Origin: Tamarix chinensis | Taxonomy: Eukaryota > Streptophyta > Magnoliopsida > Caryophyllales > Tamaricaceae | Direction: 5' to 3' | Length of the DNA: 64,000 nt | Assembly: GCA_030549775.1 (NCBI GenBank) | Contig: CM060175.1 | Coordinates: 105,331,422-105,395,421, forward strand | Shown: one piece after another, positions 24,406 to 35,179 of the stretch | Numbering within the stretch: the stretch's first letter is position 1 | How the letters are laid out: each line of letters begins with the position of its first letter | Made by a program: the position numbers and the translations under genes | The notes under the pieces: generated by a model | The model's input: the letters and a program-made list of their open reading frames with translations, nothing else | Database searches by the model: none | Told to the model about the DNA's origin: nothing

Positions 24406-25500
24406 CTAGGTATTGTTCTCCTCTAGTGCTCTCAATTCAAGATTCATGGCATTACACCATTTTGGATCCTTGACGGCTTCAACAAAAGTTGTAGGGTCAG
24501 TGTGTGTGGTTATGGTTGAGAGGAAAGCACTAAATGATGGCTTGATATTAGCAGTAGTAACCTGACTAGCAAGGGCATAAAATTGTCCAATGGGCATAGA
24601 CTTACAACATGACTCAGTGGATGCAGTGGTGGCACTGTGAGCAACATAATCAGATAGCCAAGAGGGTTTTGTGATAGGTCTTGTAGATCTTCTGAGAGGA
24701 ACAGGTGAAGGAGAGAGAGTAGAATTGGATGGAGTTGTAGGAGGAGAGGGATTCTGAGGTTCAGAGGAGGAGTTTTCTGGTGAAAGAGGAGGAGTATGAA
24801 TTTCTGGAGTAGGATCACAGCAAAATATATCATCACATGTGAATGTAGAGGGATTTGTGGTTGGAAGAGAGTCGGGTACAGGTTGAAGAACATAGTTAGC
24901 TGAATTGTGATTAAATGGAAATATATGTTCATGAAAATGAACATCTATAGACACAAAAACTTGTTTGGTTAGAAGATTGAAGAGTTTGTAGCCTTTCTGA
25001 TGCTGAGGGTATCCCAAAAATACACAGAGTATGCCACGAGGTTTGAATTTATCTATGTTAACATCTGGATTAACAGCAGTAACTAGACATCCAAAGACTT
25101 TCATGTGATTGTAGATTGGAGGTTTGGATAGAAGAATTTCATGTGGAGTTTTATTGTGCAGAAGAGGAGTAGGTAGTCTATTAATGATGTATGTAGCATT
25201 AAGAATGCACTCTCTCCCAAAAATAATTAGGAACAACAGAATGATACATAGAGCTCTAGCCACATCAAGCAAATGTCTATGCCTTCTCTCAATAATCCCA
25301 TTTTGTTGAGATTTATAGGGATAAGTAGTTTGATGGAAATTTCCCTTTTCCGCAAAGAATGCACGACACAAGCCACTGTCAAATTCCAATGCATTGTTGG
25401 AACTAATGGTTTGAATAGAACAACCAAAATGGTCTTAAACAAAGGCAAATAAATTTTTCAGAATATGCAGAGATTGAGATTTTTGTTGAATGAGATAAGT
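24406..25500 (-). pseudogene. B: integrase core C-terminal half and linker
   Basis: The frame 25389-24406 carries the third catalytic residue in SQQNGIIERRHRH and then the copia LNATYIINRLPTPLL...VFGCLVTAV and GYPQHQKGYKLFNL segments. A Ser/Thr/Pro-rich linker (24850-24650) follows, then the start of RT ([12 protein letters not shown]). Just upstream, the position of the second catalytic Asp reads Asn (SSNNALEF, near 25395), as a GAC/GAT to AAC/AAT change would give. Stops separate it from the N-terminal half. Confidence 0.85.
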
Positions 25501-26390
25501 TCATGTTGCCCTACTATAGTCATCAACAAGTGTGAGGAAATATCTATGATTATTTCTTGTGGATACTCTGTATGGTCCCCAAATATTAATATGAACAAGA
25601 GCAAACACACGTGTGGATTTAGTCCCACTATTAGAAAATGGCAACTTGGACATCTTAGCCATAGGACAAGTGATGCAAATTTTTTCATTGACAAAATTGT
25701 TCATTACATCAGTAGAGATAGAAGGAATGTGTTTCAGTGTGCGAAAAGGAGCATGGCCCAGCCTGTGGTGCCAAATGCTATACAAAGAATCATTGCCCTT
25801 TTTTATGGAAGAAAAAGATAAAGATGATCTATCATTGATTGCTGGGTTGTGATGAGCAGCTGTAATAATATTAACAGATGCTGATTCCAGTCTGGGATCA
25901 AGTTGAGTGGATGGGATGTTGAAGAGATGATAAAGGCCACGACACGCAAGTCCTATGCCCTTAACAATCATATTTACACAGTCTTGTACAAGACAAAATT
26001 TGGGAAAGAAAGTGACAGTGTATCCATGATCCTTGACAAGTTTAGGAATAGATAGCAATTTGAATTTAAAATCAGACACACACAACACATTTTGCAGAGT
26101 CAAATTATTATGTAGGTGTACCAAACCAGTGTGAGTAATCGAAGATGTTTGGCCATTTGGTAGGGTAATTTAAGAAAGTGTGGTCATTGGCTAGGATGAT
26201 TGAGAATGTTTAGGTTAGGAGTCATATAATCAGTTGCTCCGGTATCAAGGATCCATTCATCCATCTCAATTGAGGCACAAGAGTAAGACACAGTACCTGC
26301 AAAATTAGTGTCAAGTTATTCCTCCCCCGGATCAAAAATCGGTGCAGTGGACCTAGAAGAGTTAAGCAGCATACTTAGCAACCGTTCAAA
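25501..26390 (-). pseudogene. B: protease, pre-integrase and integrase N-terminal half
   Basis: In order: protease DEWILDTGATDYM (near 26255-26220); GAG-pre-integrase with LYSIWHHRLGHAP and the CITCPMAKM cysteine pair of the zinc-binding region; and the integrase core start HINIWGPYR, where the first catalytic Asp of the family is Asn, then YFLTLVDDYSRAT. Stops occur before and after. Two catalytic Asp-to-Asn changes in one integrase would abolish strand transfer even without the stops. Confidence 0.82.
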
Positions 26391-26864
26391 CTATTGTTGA
26401 GTAAATGTGGCATGCCCAGCAACACTATCTCCCTTCTGACTTGTAACTTCAGCTTGAGCAGCTGTAAAAATTTCCTTGCCTTTCCCTTTAAAGTTTCTCT
26501 GTAAATGAGCAAAATTGAAGGATTTTTGTCCAGAAGGTATAATAGGATTAAAGGGTTTATGTCCAAAGGGTACAACCTTCCTTTGGGAAAACCTCTTAGC
26601 CTTAGGATGCCAGTTAGGGTACCCGATCACCTGCCAACATCTATCCTTACCATGTCCTTTATTACTACACTTCTCACACACTTCATCAGTAGTTTTGTTA
26701 TACAAAGCTATGGTTTCCACAAAGCAGTGCCCATTCTCAAATACATCATGTTGGGACTTCTCCTGCTGAAACATAGAGCAAGCCACCTCAACTGTTTGAA
26801 AGGGATTCATTAGTAGAACTTGACTCCTCAGAGCATTGTAAGTGTCATCCAATCCATTCAGAAA
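26391..26864 (-). pseudogene. B: gag, 3' portion with zinc knuckle
   Basis: Minus-strand frame with DDTYNALRSQVLLMNP (UBN2/gag region) and an intact CCHC zinc knuckle CEKCSNKGHGKDRC (C-X2-C-X4-H-X4-C), followed by a basic Lys/Gln-rich tail. The 5' part of gag lies at 32142-32676; C was inserted between them, with CTGAA duplicated. Confidence 0.85.
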
Positions 26865-27668
26865 CTGAATGTAATACCCCGTATTTTTAGAATCCAGATT
26901 TATTGAGTTTAATGATTTTATTAGCGTAATTTGATGTAGATAATTAATTATTCTAATTTCGTTTCGTTTTACGAATTTATCGATGATTTCGAATTCATAA
27001 TTGAATGTAATTAATTATTGTCGTTGCGAATCATTCTAGACAAATTCGTTCACGACAATGATTTTATTATATTCTTATGATTTCGATCTTCGGTTAAAAA
27101 TATATTTTCCCGTTCTTTCCCGTATTTTGGTTTTTAATATTTTTAATTCGTTTTCGATTATATCTTCGTCATGTGATTACCGCTTTGTTTTGAAGTTATA
27201 TTTCGTTAACGAAATATATTATTTAAATTTATTTTAATAATTTTATCCGTAGAAAATATTTCCGACTTTAAATTTATTCGTTTTTGGTAATCGTTAATAA
27301 TTTTTGGGAAGTTTTAAATTAAAAAGATTTTGGAGTTTATTTATGAATTTCCTTATGGAATTAATTTTCGTTTGTTTTATGCTTTTTGGTTGTAGAAAAC
27401 CGATTTCGGAAATTATTTAAATTTGACTTAAATATTTAATTATATGTTTTAAATATTATTTTGGGGTCTTCTAATGTATTTCCGTAAATAATATAAATTT
27501 TTACGTCCGTTGTTAAATCTTTCCGAAAATATTTTCGAAATTCTTTATATAGCCTTTTTACTAATTTTAAGCCTTCGGATCCGTTCGAAATAAATTTTTG
27601 ATTTAATAAATTTTAGATAAAATCTTCCAATATTAATTTTTAAGCTTTTAATATTAATGATACTTGCT

Positions 27669-27673
<5 letters not shown>

Positions 27674-27712
<39 letters not shown>
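27674..27712 (+). repeat. A39 homopolymer in C
   Basis: Uninterrupted run of 39 A, followed abruptly by GC-rich sequence beginning CTCGGTCGAC. Its length may partly be an assembly artefact. Confidence 0.9.
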
Positions 27713-27715
<3 letters not shown>

Positions 27716-28085
27716 GGTCGACCACACCCCGAGCCCCCTCTTCTTTTTCTTTCTCTCTACCCTTTCCCGGCTCCCTTTCTCCCCGACCCCTGCCCTCTGC
27801 GCAGCCCCAAACCCCAGCCAGCCGCCACCTCTACCCAGCTCCTCCCCGCTCCGGCCAACTTCGCCGACAACCGTCGACCACCGACACAACAGCTACTAGC
27901 AGCAGCAGCAGCCGCAGCAGCAGCGGGCGACAGCAGCCGCGCAGGAGCAGCCGCGCACAGCAGCAGCAGTGACGCAAGCTACGCCGCCACCGTCCGGCCA
28001 CGGCAGGCCACGCTGACCACCGGCGAGCACTGTTTGGCCTCCGACGAAGCTTCCCCGGCCTTCCTTTGCCCCGATCCGTCGGTTT
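27713..28085 (+). other. GC-rich, CAG-repeat block of C
   Basis: Sharply GC/CT-rich compared with its surroundings. CT-rich at 27725-27800, then interrupted (CAG)n at 27898-27970. Frames translate to Pro/Ala/Ser-rich low complexity. It occupies the place of the purine/pyrimidine-skewed blocks of E1, E2 and E3. No gene is claimed. Confidence 0.55.
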
Positions 28086-28249
28086 TTCGTTTGGTATAAT
28101 TTCCGAAAATCCTAATATATATATTTGATTAATTGAGTATGGATTAGCTTATGAAAAGCTAAATTAGTTGTTTGATTGTGTATATATGTGCTGTAAGATT
28201 GATTTAGATACATTAATTTTGTGGTTGTGTTGGAATTTTGGAAAAATTG

Positions 28250-29300
28250 GATTTTTAGCCGGGTTATGCCCAAATTTTTCGGATCCGCCCGTTTTTGCGA
28301 TTTCGGACAAATTGATTATACAATATGTTTTAAAATGTATCCAATTTCATTTTAGAACCGTCAATTTGAGAAATTTATGCACAATTTATCGGAATTTGAT
28401 TCCTAGGTCAAATTTTGGATATAATAAAATTGGGTCGTATAATTAAGTCGTTTCGCTCAATTGATTTTATAATATTGTTTAAAATGTATTTAATTTTATG
28501 TTAGAAGTGTTAATTTGGGAAAATTGTACGTAATCGACCGGAATTGGATTTTTAGGTCAAAAATCCTGCGGGTTTAAATTGGATTTTGTAATTGGGTTAT
28601 TTTATTCAATTAACTATATAAATTATATTAGAATATGTTTAATTACATTTCTGAACCGTCAATTGGTATGTTTTGGCAATAATTGATCGGGTTTGCGTTC
28701 CGGGCTCAAAAACCCTAATTGTGCTAAATTGGATATTTCTGCTATCGGTTTTGATCAATTGATTAATTGATATTTTATAAAATGTTTTTAATTGTATTTC
28801 TAAACATTCAATTTGATTAAATTTATAGAATTTTACTGAATCGTATTTTCGGGCTTAAAACCCTAGATTTTAAGTGAAATTATGAAATTGGTTATTTGTG
28901 TAGTTGTTTTGCTAAAATTAAATTTATAAAAGTAGTTGAAATGATCATAATTGTATTTTAATGCCTTTAATTGGAATCAATTGATTTGAATTAACGGAGT
29001 TTGTATCGTGGGCTTTAAAACCCTAATTTTGAAAATGGATTGTCTGAAATTGGTTAATCGGAAGATTGTTTTGTTGAAATTGATTATCTGGATTTATCTA
29101 GAATTAGTTTAATTATGTTTTAAAACTATTAATTTGAGGTAGTCAGATTGATTTGGCCGATTTGTGGTTTAGGTATTAAAAACCCTAATTTTCGGGGATG
29201 ATTTTATAAAATTGATTTTTGCTATGTGTATTTCATCTAATCGAATTCTATCTTTGGGTTTTAAACCATTTAAATTCTGTTTTAATCTAATCGGTTTGGA
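28250..29300 (+). repeat. Degenerate ~150-bp tandem repeat in C
   Basis: Six to seven diverged units. Recurrent landmarks are (T)AAAATGT(A/T)TTTAATT near 28328, 28478, 28631, 28778, 28938 and 29105, an AACCGTCAATTTG-like segment about 20 bp later, and GGGCT-AAAACCCTAAT about 90 bp later. Spacings are 147-167 bp. Confidence 0.65.
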
Positions 29301-30803
29301 TTTGGTTCTATGTAAATGGTTAGATTACCGATTTAGTTGCAAAACCTAATAAATAAGTTATTTTCGATAAATTAACTTATGTTCGATTATTCTTTCTCGG
29401 GCTTTCCAAATTAAGTTGAAATGTCCCAAGTGATATTTGTATTAATCCGTTTTGATTTAGTTTTAACCTTAAATCTTAATAAAGCTATGCTTTTAAGTTC
29501 TAAGTTTTGGACACGTTTTCTAAGAAAGATCATTTGTGTCGTTTGTATTTATTTAATTAGAATATGTGGATTATGGATTGATAGGATAATTTCTAATTTA
29601 GTTTTCGATTTCTATCGGGTCTAGGAAAGCTTTCTCGTGGACCCACGAACTAGGGATCCCTCTCCCTCTCATTTCGCTTAGCTAGCTTCGGACCCAGGTA
29701 AGTCTCTACTTACCTCTACTTGTGGTTGTTTAGTAAGGACGAGGCTAAGGCCATCTGTGTGTATTGTATGTTTTACCTGCCTTGTATGTCTTATGCGGTT
29801 GTGTGTTTTAGTCTGTATATTATCTATGTATTCATGTAGCGCAGCTTGGAACCAAGGTACGTTCCCGTACTCTTGTTTATATGTACTAGTATGGTATGGT
29901 GCAAGGATGGTGTGGTGTGGTGTGACATGCATGCTAGAATGTTTTGATGAGGAGTTGTGGAGTGGGGGCTTGAAAAGAAAAAAATAAGCGAATAGAATAA
30001 CCAAAGGAAAGTACGTCGGCTAACGCAGGTAAGAATGACCTAGGCAATTTATGATTAATGAATGGATGGGAAAAGGGGGAATTAAATAAATAGGAGAGTG
30101 GAAGAAAGTAAAGTTGCTTGGGGAAACTAGGGTTTGCATGGGAATGATAGAGTTGGCAGGGTGGAAGTGTTAAGGTTTGCATGAAGTGGTTAAGGTCCGC
30201 ATGGGGGCGAACCTTACGTATGGAAAGTTACTTTGGGGCGTAGGGAAGGTAATTGAAAGTTGTTTGGGAGTTTGGAGGCTCGAGGTGAAAAATAGTACGT
30301 GGGATAAAATAAGGGTACATAGGGACCGACTAGGGTTTGGGATGGAAACCCTAATTTGAGGAGGTGGAAAGGAAAAGGAAAATAATAAGAATTTATGAGG
30401 AAGAGTGAAGTATGTGGGGGAGTTGAGTTGAGGGTCATGATTTGGGTTTCCGATGCGAGAAGTATGTTAAATACAAAGGGTGTTAGTGGCTTAATATAAG
30501 CGTAGGAGACAGCTCGGTGACCTAAACCGAGTGAGGATATAGATAAGATTGGATGTGTGACCTGTGTCCTATGTGTTGTGGATGCCTTATATGAATGCTG
30601 TGTTGTATTCTAAATGTCGTTATCTTACTTGTTTCGTGGGTAATGTGGCTTGGAAACAAGACGTGTACTTATGTTTTTATTCACATGTGATAGTACGAGT
30701 ATGTCGTCAGTTTTGATGTGACGTGTTGAGAACTCTGGCCATGCATGCCAAAGATATGTCTTCGAATAAGATACATTAAGACACTAACGACTTACAGCGA
30801 AAG

Positions 30804-31152
30804 ATGTTGAGCCGAACCCAGACCGGTCCACCAGCTATAATAGTGGCAGGGTATCTTACCCTCGCGACCGTTCCACCGGCTATAATAGTAGCAGGGCATA
30901 CGCCCTCGCGACCGTTCCACCGGCTATAATAGTGGGGGATTTCGTGCTCAACAAACCAAACGTAAAAGTGATAAGACATGGGAAGATACTAATATTTACA
31001 GTGGAATACCTTGTGAGTCGGGGCCAGACCGGTCCACCGGCAAATAATAGTGGCAGGGTATATTACCCTCGCGACCGTTCCACCGGCTATAATAGTGGCA
31101 GGGCATGGCCCTCGCGACCGTTCCACCGGCTATAATAGTGGGGTTCCCGCAC
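30804..31152 (+). repeat. Two multi-hairpin blocks with covarying stems in C
   Basis: Block 1 (30804-30953) is closed by TGTTGAGC and its exact complement GCTCAACA. Block 2 (31012-31158) is closed by TGTGAGT and ACTCACA. Within each, three ACCG(T/G)TCCACCGGCTATAA boxes ending TAGTGG alternate with short hairpins: AGGGTA/TACCCT, AGGGC/GCCCT, AGGGTA/TACCCT and AGGGC/GCCCT. Stem sequences differ between copies but stay complementary. Each box also holds CCAC and GTGG arms. Confidence 0.75.
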
Positions 31153-31227
31153 TCACATGAATTGATAAAGACTATGACGTGAATCGACTATAATTATCAG
31201 AGATCTAAAGAACGAGTCTACTCGATC

Positions 31228-31343
31228 GGGGCTGAGCATGTCCCTAAGTAATGCTCGGGGCTGGACATGTCCCTAAGTAATGTCCGGGGCTGAGCATGTC
31301 CCTAAGTAATGCTCGGGGCTGGACATGTCCCTAAGTAATGTCC
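31228..31343 (+). repeat. Four 29-bp units, alternating complementary hairpins
   Basis: Units start GGGGCTG. Units 1 and 3 have arms GAGCAT and ATGCTC; units 2 and 4 have arms GGACAT and ATGTCC. All surround the same 11-nt loop GTCCCTAAGTA. Changes in one arm are matched in the other. More diverged units (AAATGCC.../GGCATTT) continue to about 31490. Confidence 0.85.
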
Positions 31344-32141
31344 GCGAGGCTAAATGCCTAATTGGTTTGGTTCGGCATTTCCCATAAATGCCCGTGTGAT
31401 AAATGCCTGATTCGGCTTGGTTTGGTTTGGCGTTGTCCAAAAATGTCTGGTTGGTTGGTTTAACATTATCCATAAATGCTTGGTTGGTTTATCTGAATCT
31501 TTTATCGGTTTAAGATATTACATATATTTCGCATGTTATTATATGTGTATGGTAGGACTTGTGATGTGGGTTTGAGTAGGCATACTATTGTATCAACGTA
31601 ATGCAACATGATTCAATATGCACTTGATGATATCTCTCCTATAAGGTAGGGTAGCGAGACTTACTCAGTATTGGACCCGTACTGATACTACATTGGTTGA
31701 ATGGGTCCTGTGATGATCCACCGATGGTGGGGAGCAGACCTCTTGTGCAGGTTATGATCGGATACTGTTTTGGGGTGGAAGGCTTGACTTGAGTGAGTAG
31801 GCGATCCGGATATTTATCCTTCGTGATATATTTGGTTTAATTGTATTCACCTTTGGAAGTTGCAAGTATTGTTTTCAGATTTCTAAGGGTTTTGTAATTG
31901 ACTTTAAATTTCTCGTATTCTGATAAGTGTTTACTATTCGGATTTAATTGTTTGATGGGATTTGAAATTCAGATTTAATTGTTTGACAGGTTTTAGCCTT
32001 GCATCTAACAAGAGATAGATGGTTGACATTTATCTTGTGTTAGATGTGGCGGTAACATTTCCCAAATTCGCTCCTAGCTTCCGCTTTATTCTTTCAAAAA
32101 AAATTTTTTTCAGGAGTGAAATTTGGGGGTGTTACACTGAA

Positions 32142-32676
32142 ACAGCTTCTGTTCTTCATATTGTGTACTTAAGATTTCTAAAAAACTAGTAATCTCGACA
32201 GTGGTTTGTGATAAAATAGAGAGCTCACTCATAACATCTATCTCCTCCCACAGGCTATTTAGTTTAGTGTAATAATCACTGATTAATGCACCATTTTGTT
32301 TCAGTTCATAAATGTCTCTATTAAGTTTATATTTGCGAGCTCCATTGCTAATAGAGAATCATTTTTCCAATTGTTTCCAAATGTCATAGGCTGATTTTGT
32401 ATATAATATAGACCTCAAAATTGAGTCTGAAACAGAGTTCATAATCCAAGCAATTACCAGATTGTTAGTAGTATCCCACTGTTCAGCTTGAACAGCATCA
32501 TCGGGCCTTGTGATAGGGCCTATGACCAAACCCAGTTTGCGTTTGGAGGATAAATTGATTTCCATCCATCATCTCCATGATCTATAGTTTGCAATCCCTG
32601 TTAGTTTTGCAGGTGGATTGAGTGAGTTAGGTCCATCTGATGGGTGGATGAAAATGGGATTTTGTAGGTCAGCCAT
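32142..32676 (-). pseudogene. B: gag, 5' portion
   Basis: Begins at an ATG (32676-32674) about 80 bp downstream of the PBS: MADLQNPIFIHPSDGPN, then WMEINLSSKRKLGLVIGP and NLVIAWIMNSVSDSI, the typical gag/UBN2 start of plant copia elements. Stops at about 32568 and 32357 interrupt it, and the frame is cut at 32142 by C. Confidence 0.82.
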
Positions 32677-32756
32677 GGAGGGATAACACAATCTTCAACA
32701 ATCACTATGATAGGAGGTGTGAAGCGAAGACTGAAGATTGATTTTAATGGCAACCA

Positions 32757-32769
32757 GGCTCTGATACCA
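32757..32769 (-). other. Primer binding site of B (initiator tRNA-Met)
   Basis: Minus-strand TGGTATCAGAGCC directly follows the 5' LTR and is complementary to the 3' end of plant initiator tRNA-Met. Confidence 0.9.
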
Positions 32770-33047
32770 TGTTGAGTTTTGTTGCCATTAAATCATGAAG
32801 AAAGAGGGAGAAAATGAAGACGGGAGATGAAGTCCTGCCTCCCGATTGTCTTACTTTCTTCTTAGCTGATAACAACTTTAATACAAGGAGAGTCAGGACC
32901 TAACCACACCTCTAACTGTTAACCCTGATTTAGACTAACAGAAAGTGGGGCTAACCAGAGAGAGGGAAAAAGGAAAAACACAGAAAAGAAAGAAAAATAT
33001 AACTACAAACGTATATTAAAATAATAATACTACTACTACTCTTAACA
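32770..33047 (-). repeat. 5' LTR of B
   Basis: 278 bp, same length as the 3' LTR and about 95.7% identical by eye. Confidence 0.92.
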
Positions 33048-33052
33048 CATGA

Positions 33053-33410
33053 ACTACATGCGCGCACCCACAACCCCTATTGGGTTCGGTTATTATCCCA
33101 TATATATAAGAGGTTTTTGGGTTCAGTTTTGATATAGAAAATTCGATCTAATTACAGCCTTCTCCTCCGAATATTATTTCTAGAATCTGGGTATTATTTC
33201 TCTAATTTTCATAGCTTTCGGTTTCGAGTGCACATACCGAAAGATCGTTGTGTTTAACCTTGGGGTTGAGACGGAAAAGAAATTGCACCTCAGTCCTACC
33301 AAAATTTTGCTTTGGGGCAGTAGTCTTCCACAACAAAACAAAGACAATTCGATAAGTTCTTTTTCCTTATTTTGTTGGATTTTAAACGTATGCTGCAATA
33401 TTGATCTTCA
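33053..33410 (+). repeat. Left LTR of A, part 2
   Basis: Continues the LTR interrupted by B up to TCTTCA. It aligns to 38950-39344 plus 45070-45264 but lacks about 230 bp found there (around 38965-39195). At 33226-33240 it shows the uninterrupted target where D inserted in the right LTR. Confidence 0.8.
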
Positions 33411-34206
33411 GTCTGAAGCAAAATTTAAAGTTTAGTGTATGTAGCATATTTGATTTTCTTTGTTCAAATTTTTATTTGAAATTGCTGAAATCAACGTCAT
33501 TGTGTTTGGGTCTAATTTCTTGCTTTACGTTGCGGTGGTCTATTGGTCTTGCAAATTTTACCAAAGCTGAATTTGTTAAGTAACAAATTGCCCTCAGCCG
33601 ATTCAGTTTCTGCTATTGGTTGGTATCTCTGGTTCTGATTTTTTATGGATCGATTGTGGTATTGTTGATTCACTACTTACTAGAATTATACTCAATTCTA
33701 GTGATTTAATTTCTTTGTCTTTTTGTTGCTTTGTCGTGGTTCTGAAATGCTGGGATTTTTTTGCACTCTACGGGTATTCTTATTCCATTCAACAATTATT
33801 TTTGGGTATACTTTACTGTTGTGTTCAATATTATTCCTACCTTGTTGGTGTTATTTGGTTTGCATATTACAGACGCACAACAGGTGTTTGACAACTTGCA
33901 TCCTCCAAATTTTGTGTTTAATTCAATTCTGTTGATGCAATTGAGATTGAGCATTCAAAAGTTGATTGATTAGCCCTACTATGTTGTTAAATTATTATTA
34001 TTTTTTTGAAATCTCGGTACTGCTTCATTGTGGACTGTTCTGTTTTCTGCATTTTTTTCCGTAGAGTTGCCATACTTCTTTTACTATCTATTTAGCCTTC
34101 TCTGTTGATCACGATTCATGTTGCAATACATAGTTAGATAATATTCACTCATCTTGCTTGTTGGTGCTATTATTCTCAATCAAATATAGTTGCTAGCACT
34201 CTAAAA
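33411..34206 (+). other. Leader region of A
   Basis: Non-coding, T-rich, between the left LTR and gag. A degenerate TGGTATC at 33620 might be a decayed PBS; if so the LTR would be about 200 bp longer than the target duplication suggests. Confidence 0.45.
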
Positions 34207-35105
34207 TTGATACCAGATATGTCCAAAGTTGAGCCACTCGATGGGACAAACTATCGTAAGTGGTTACAAAGACTTAAGATATTGTTTGAAGCTATAGATA
34301 TTGAGTATGTATTGAATCAAGATCTATCGATGGATAAGGCTGGTGATACAACTCTAATGACTCCACCTAACACTCTAGTTGCTATTACTACCAAAAAAGC
34401 TGAGGCAAAGGCTAAAGAAAAGTATGAGAGAGACAATAAAACTATTCAAAGTCACCTACTGTCTCATATGTCCAACAAGTTGTTTGATCTATTTGTCAAT
34501 ATTCCATATTCAAAAGAAATATGGGATATCTTGAAGAAAATATATTGTTCCTGTGAAGCTGGAAGAAAGAAATATGTAGTAGGAAACATGCTGAAGTTTC
34601 AGATGGTGGATGACAAACTAGTTATGGACCAGGTCCATGAATATGAGAAAATAGTTGCCGATGTTCTAGGAGAAGGGATGAAGATTTGTGAGACTTTTTA
34701 GGCAAATATGTTGTTGGAAAAGTTTCCATCAACTTGGAATGATTACATAAGTCACTTGAAGCATAAGAAGAGGGATCTGACTTTGCCAAAGCTGATCAGT
34801 CACATGAGGATAGAAGAAGCAAACCATTTGAAAGACAACTGTGTGCCTTATGCTTCTAGCTCTATGAGTGCAAAAGTCATTGAATCTGCTGTAGGAAATG
34901 AAAATTTTAAGTGTAAAGGCAAGAAGATTCAGATGAAGGGTCAACAGAAAGGTTGACCTAACTTCAAAAAGGGTAACACCAAGATCCATAAGAAGCAAGT
35001 AACTTACTATGTGTGTGGTAAGATGGGTCACAAGTCATATTAGTGTTTCAAGAGAAATGACTTGCAGAATCAGAATCAGAAAGGTGGTGCACCTCCAGCT
35101 CTATG
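34207..35105 (+). pseudogene. A: gag and zinc knuckle
   Basis: Frame starts near MSKVEPLDGTNYRKWLQRL (gag/UBN2). A single TAG at 34699-34701 interrupts it, and it continues with LLEKFPSTWNDYISHLKHKK and LTLPKLISHMRIEE. The zinc knuckle near 35010-35055 (VCGKMGHKSY-stop-CF) has lost its first Cys and has a stop before the last. Further stops follow. Confidence 0.8.
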
Positions 35106-35179
35106 AGCTAATATTACTGAGACAGAGGAGGTTATTATTGTTGTGGTTGTAGAAGCAAACCTGGTTGAACTAAGGCAGA

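Larger units (their letters stand above)
26870..32136 (+). mobile_element. Long LTR-like unit C (solo-LTR-like), CTGAA target duplication
   Basis: Starts TGTAATACCCCG, ends GGGGGTGTTACA, and is flanked by perfect CTGAA at 26865-26869 and 32137-32141. Excision rejoins the B gag frame. Over 5267 bp I find no polyprotein, no PBS/PPT pair and no second long terminal copy. It therefore looks like one very long LTR left by recombination, or a large non-autonomous element. From left to right it contains an A39 tract (27674-27712), a short GC-rich CDS-like block with (CAG)n (27713-28080), a ~150-bp degenerate tandem repeat (28250-29300), two multi-hairpin blocks (30804-31152) and 29-bp hairpin repeats (31228-31343). 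The right-end signature AATTTGGGGGTGTTACA is shared with E0-E2. Long TGTAAC...GTTACA LTRs are typical of some plant Ty3 chromoviruses (Tekay/Del-like), but no coding part proves the lineage. Confidence 0.82.
22651..33047 (-). mobile_element. Ty1/copia retrotransposon B
   Basis: Complete element with two 278-bp LTRs (TGTTGAGTTT...CTTAACA) and perfect CATGA target duplications at 22646-22650 and 33048-33052. Its native length without C and its duplication is about 5.1 kb. The PBS (TGGTATCAGAGCC on the minus strand, 32757-32769) directly abuts the 5' LTR and fits initiator tRNA-Met; the polypurine tract TTGAGGGGGAG (22929-22939) abuts the 3' LTR. By eye the LTRs differ at 12 of 278 positions (~4.3%). 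Gag is split by C, and pol carries stops and catalytic substitutions. A's right LTR shows the uninterrupted target at 38942-38957. Confidence 0.92.

Noticed and set aside
27545..27899. 114-codon frame with a poly-Phe run
   Set aside because: It crosses the A39 tract and the GC-rich LTR block; compositional artefact.
30816..31343. CRISPR-like array
   Set aside because: Plant nuclear DNA, repeats contiguous without unique spacers, inside an LTR unit; the repeats are structured LTR sequence.
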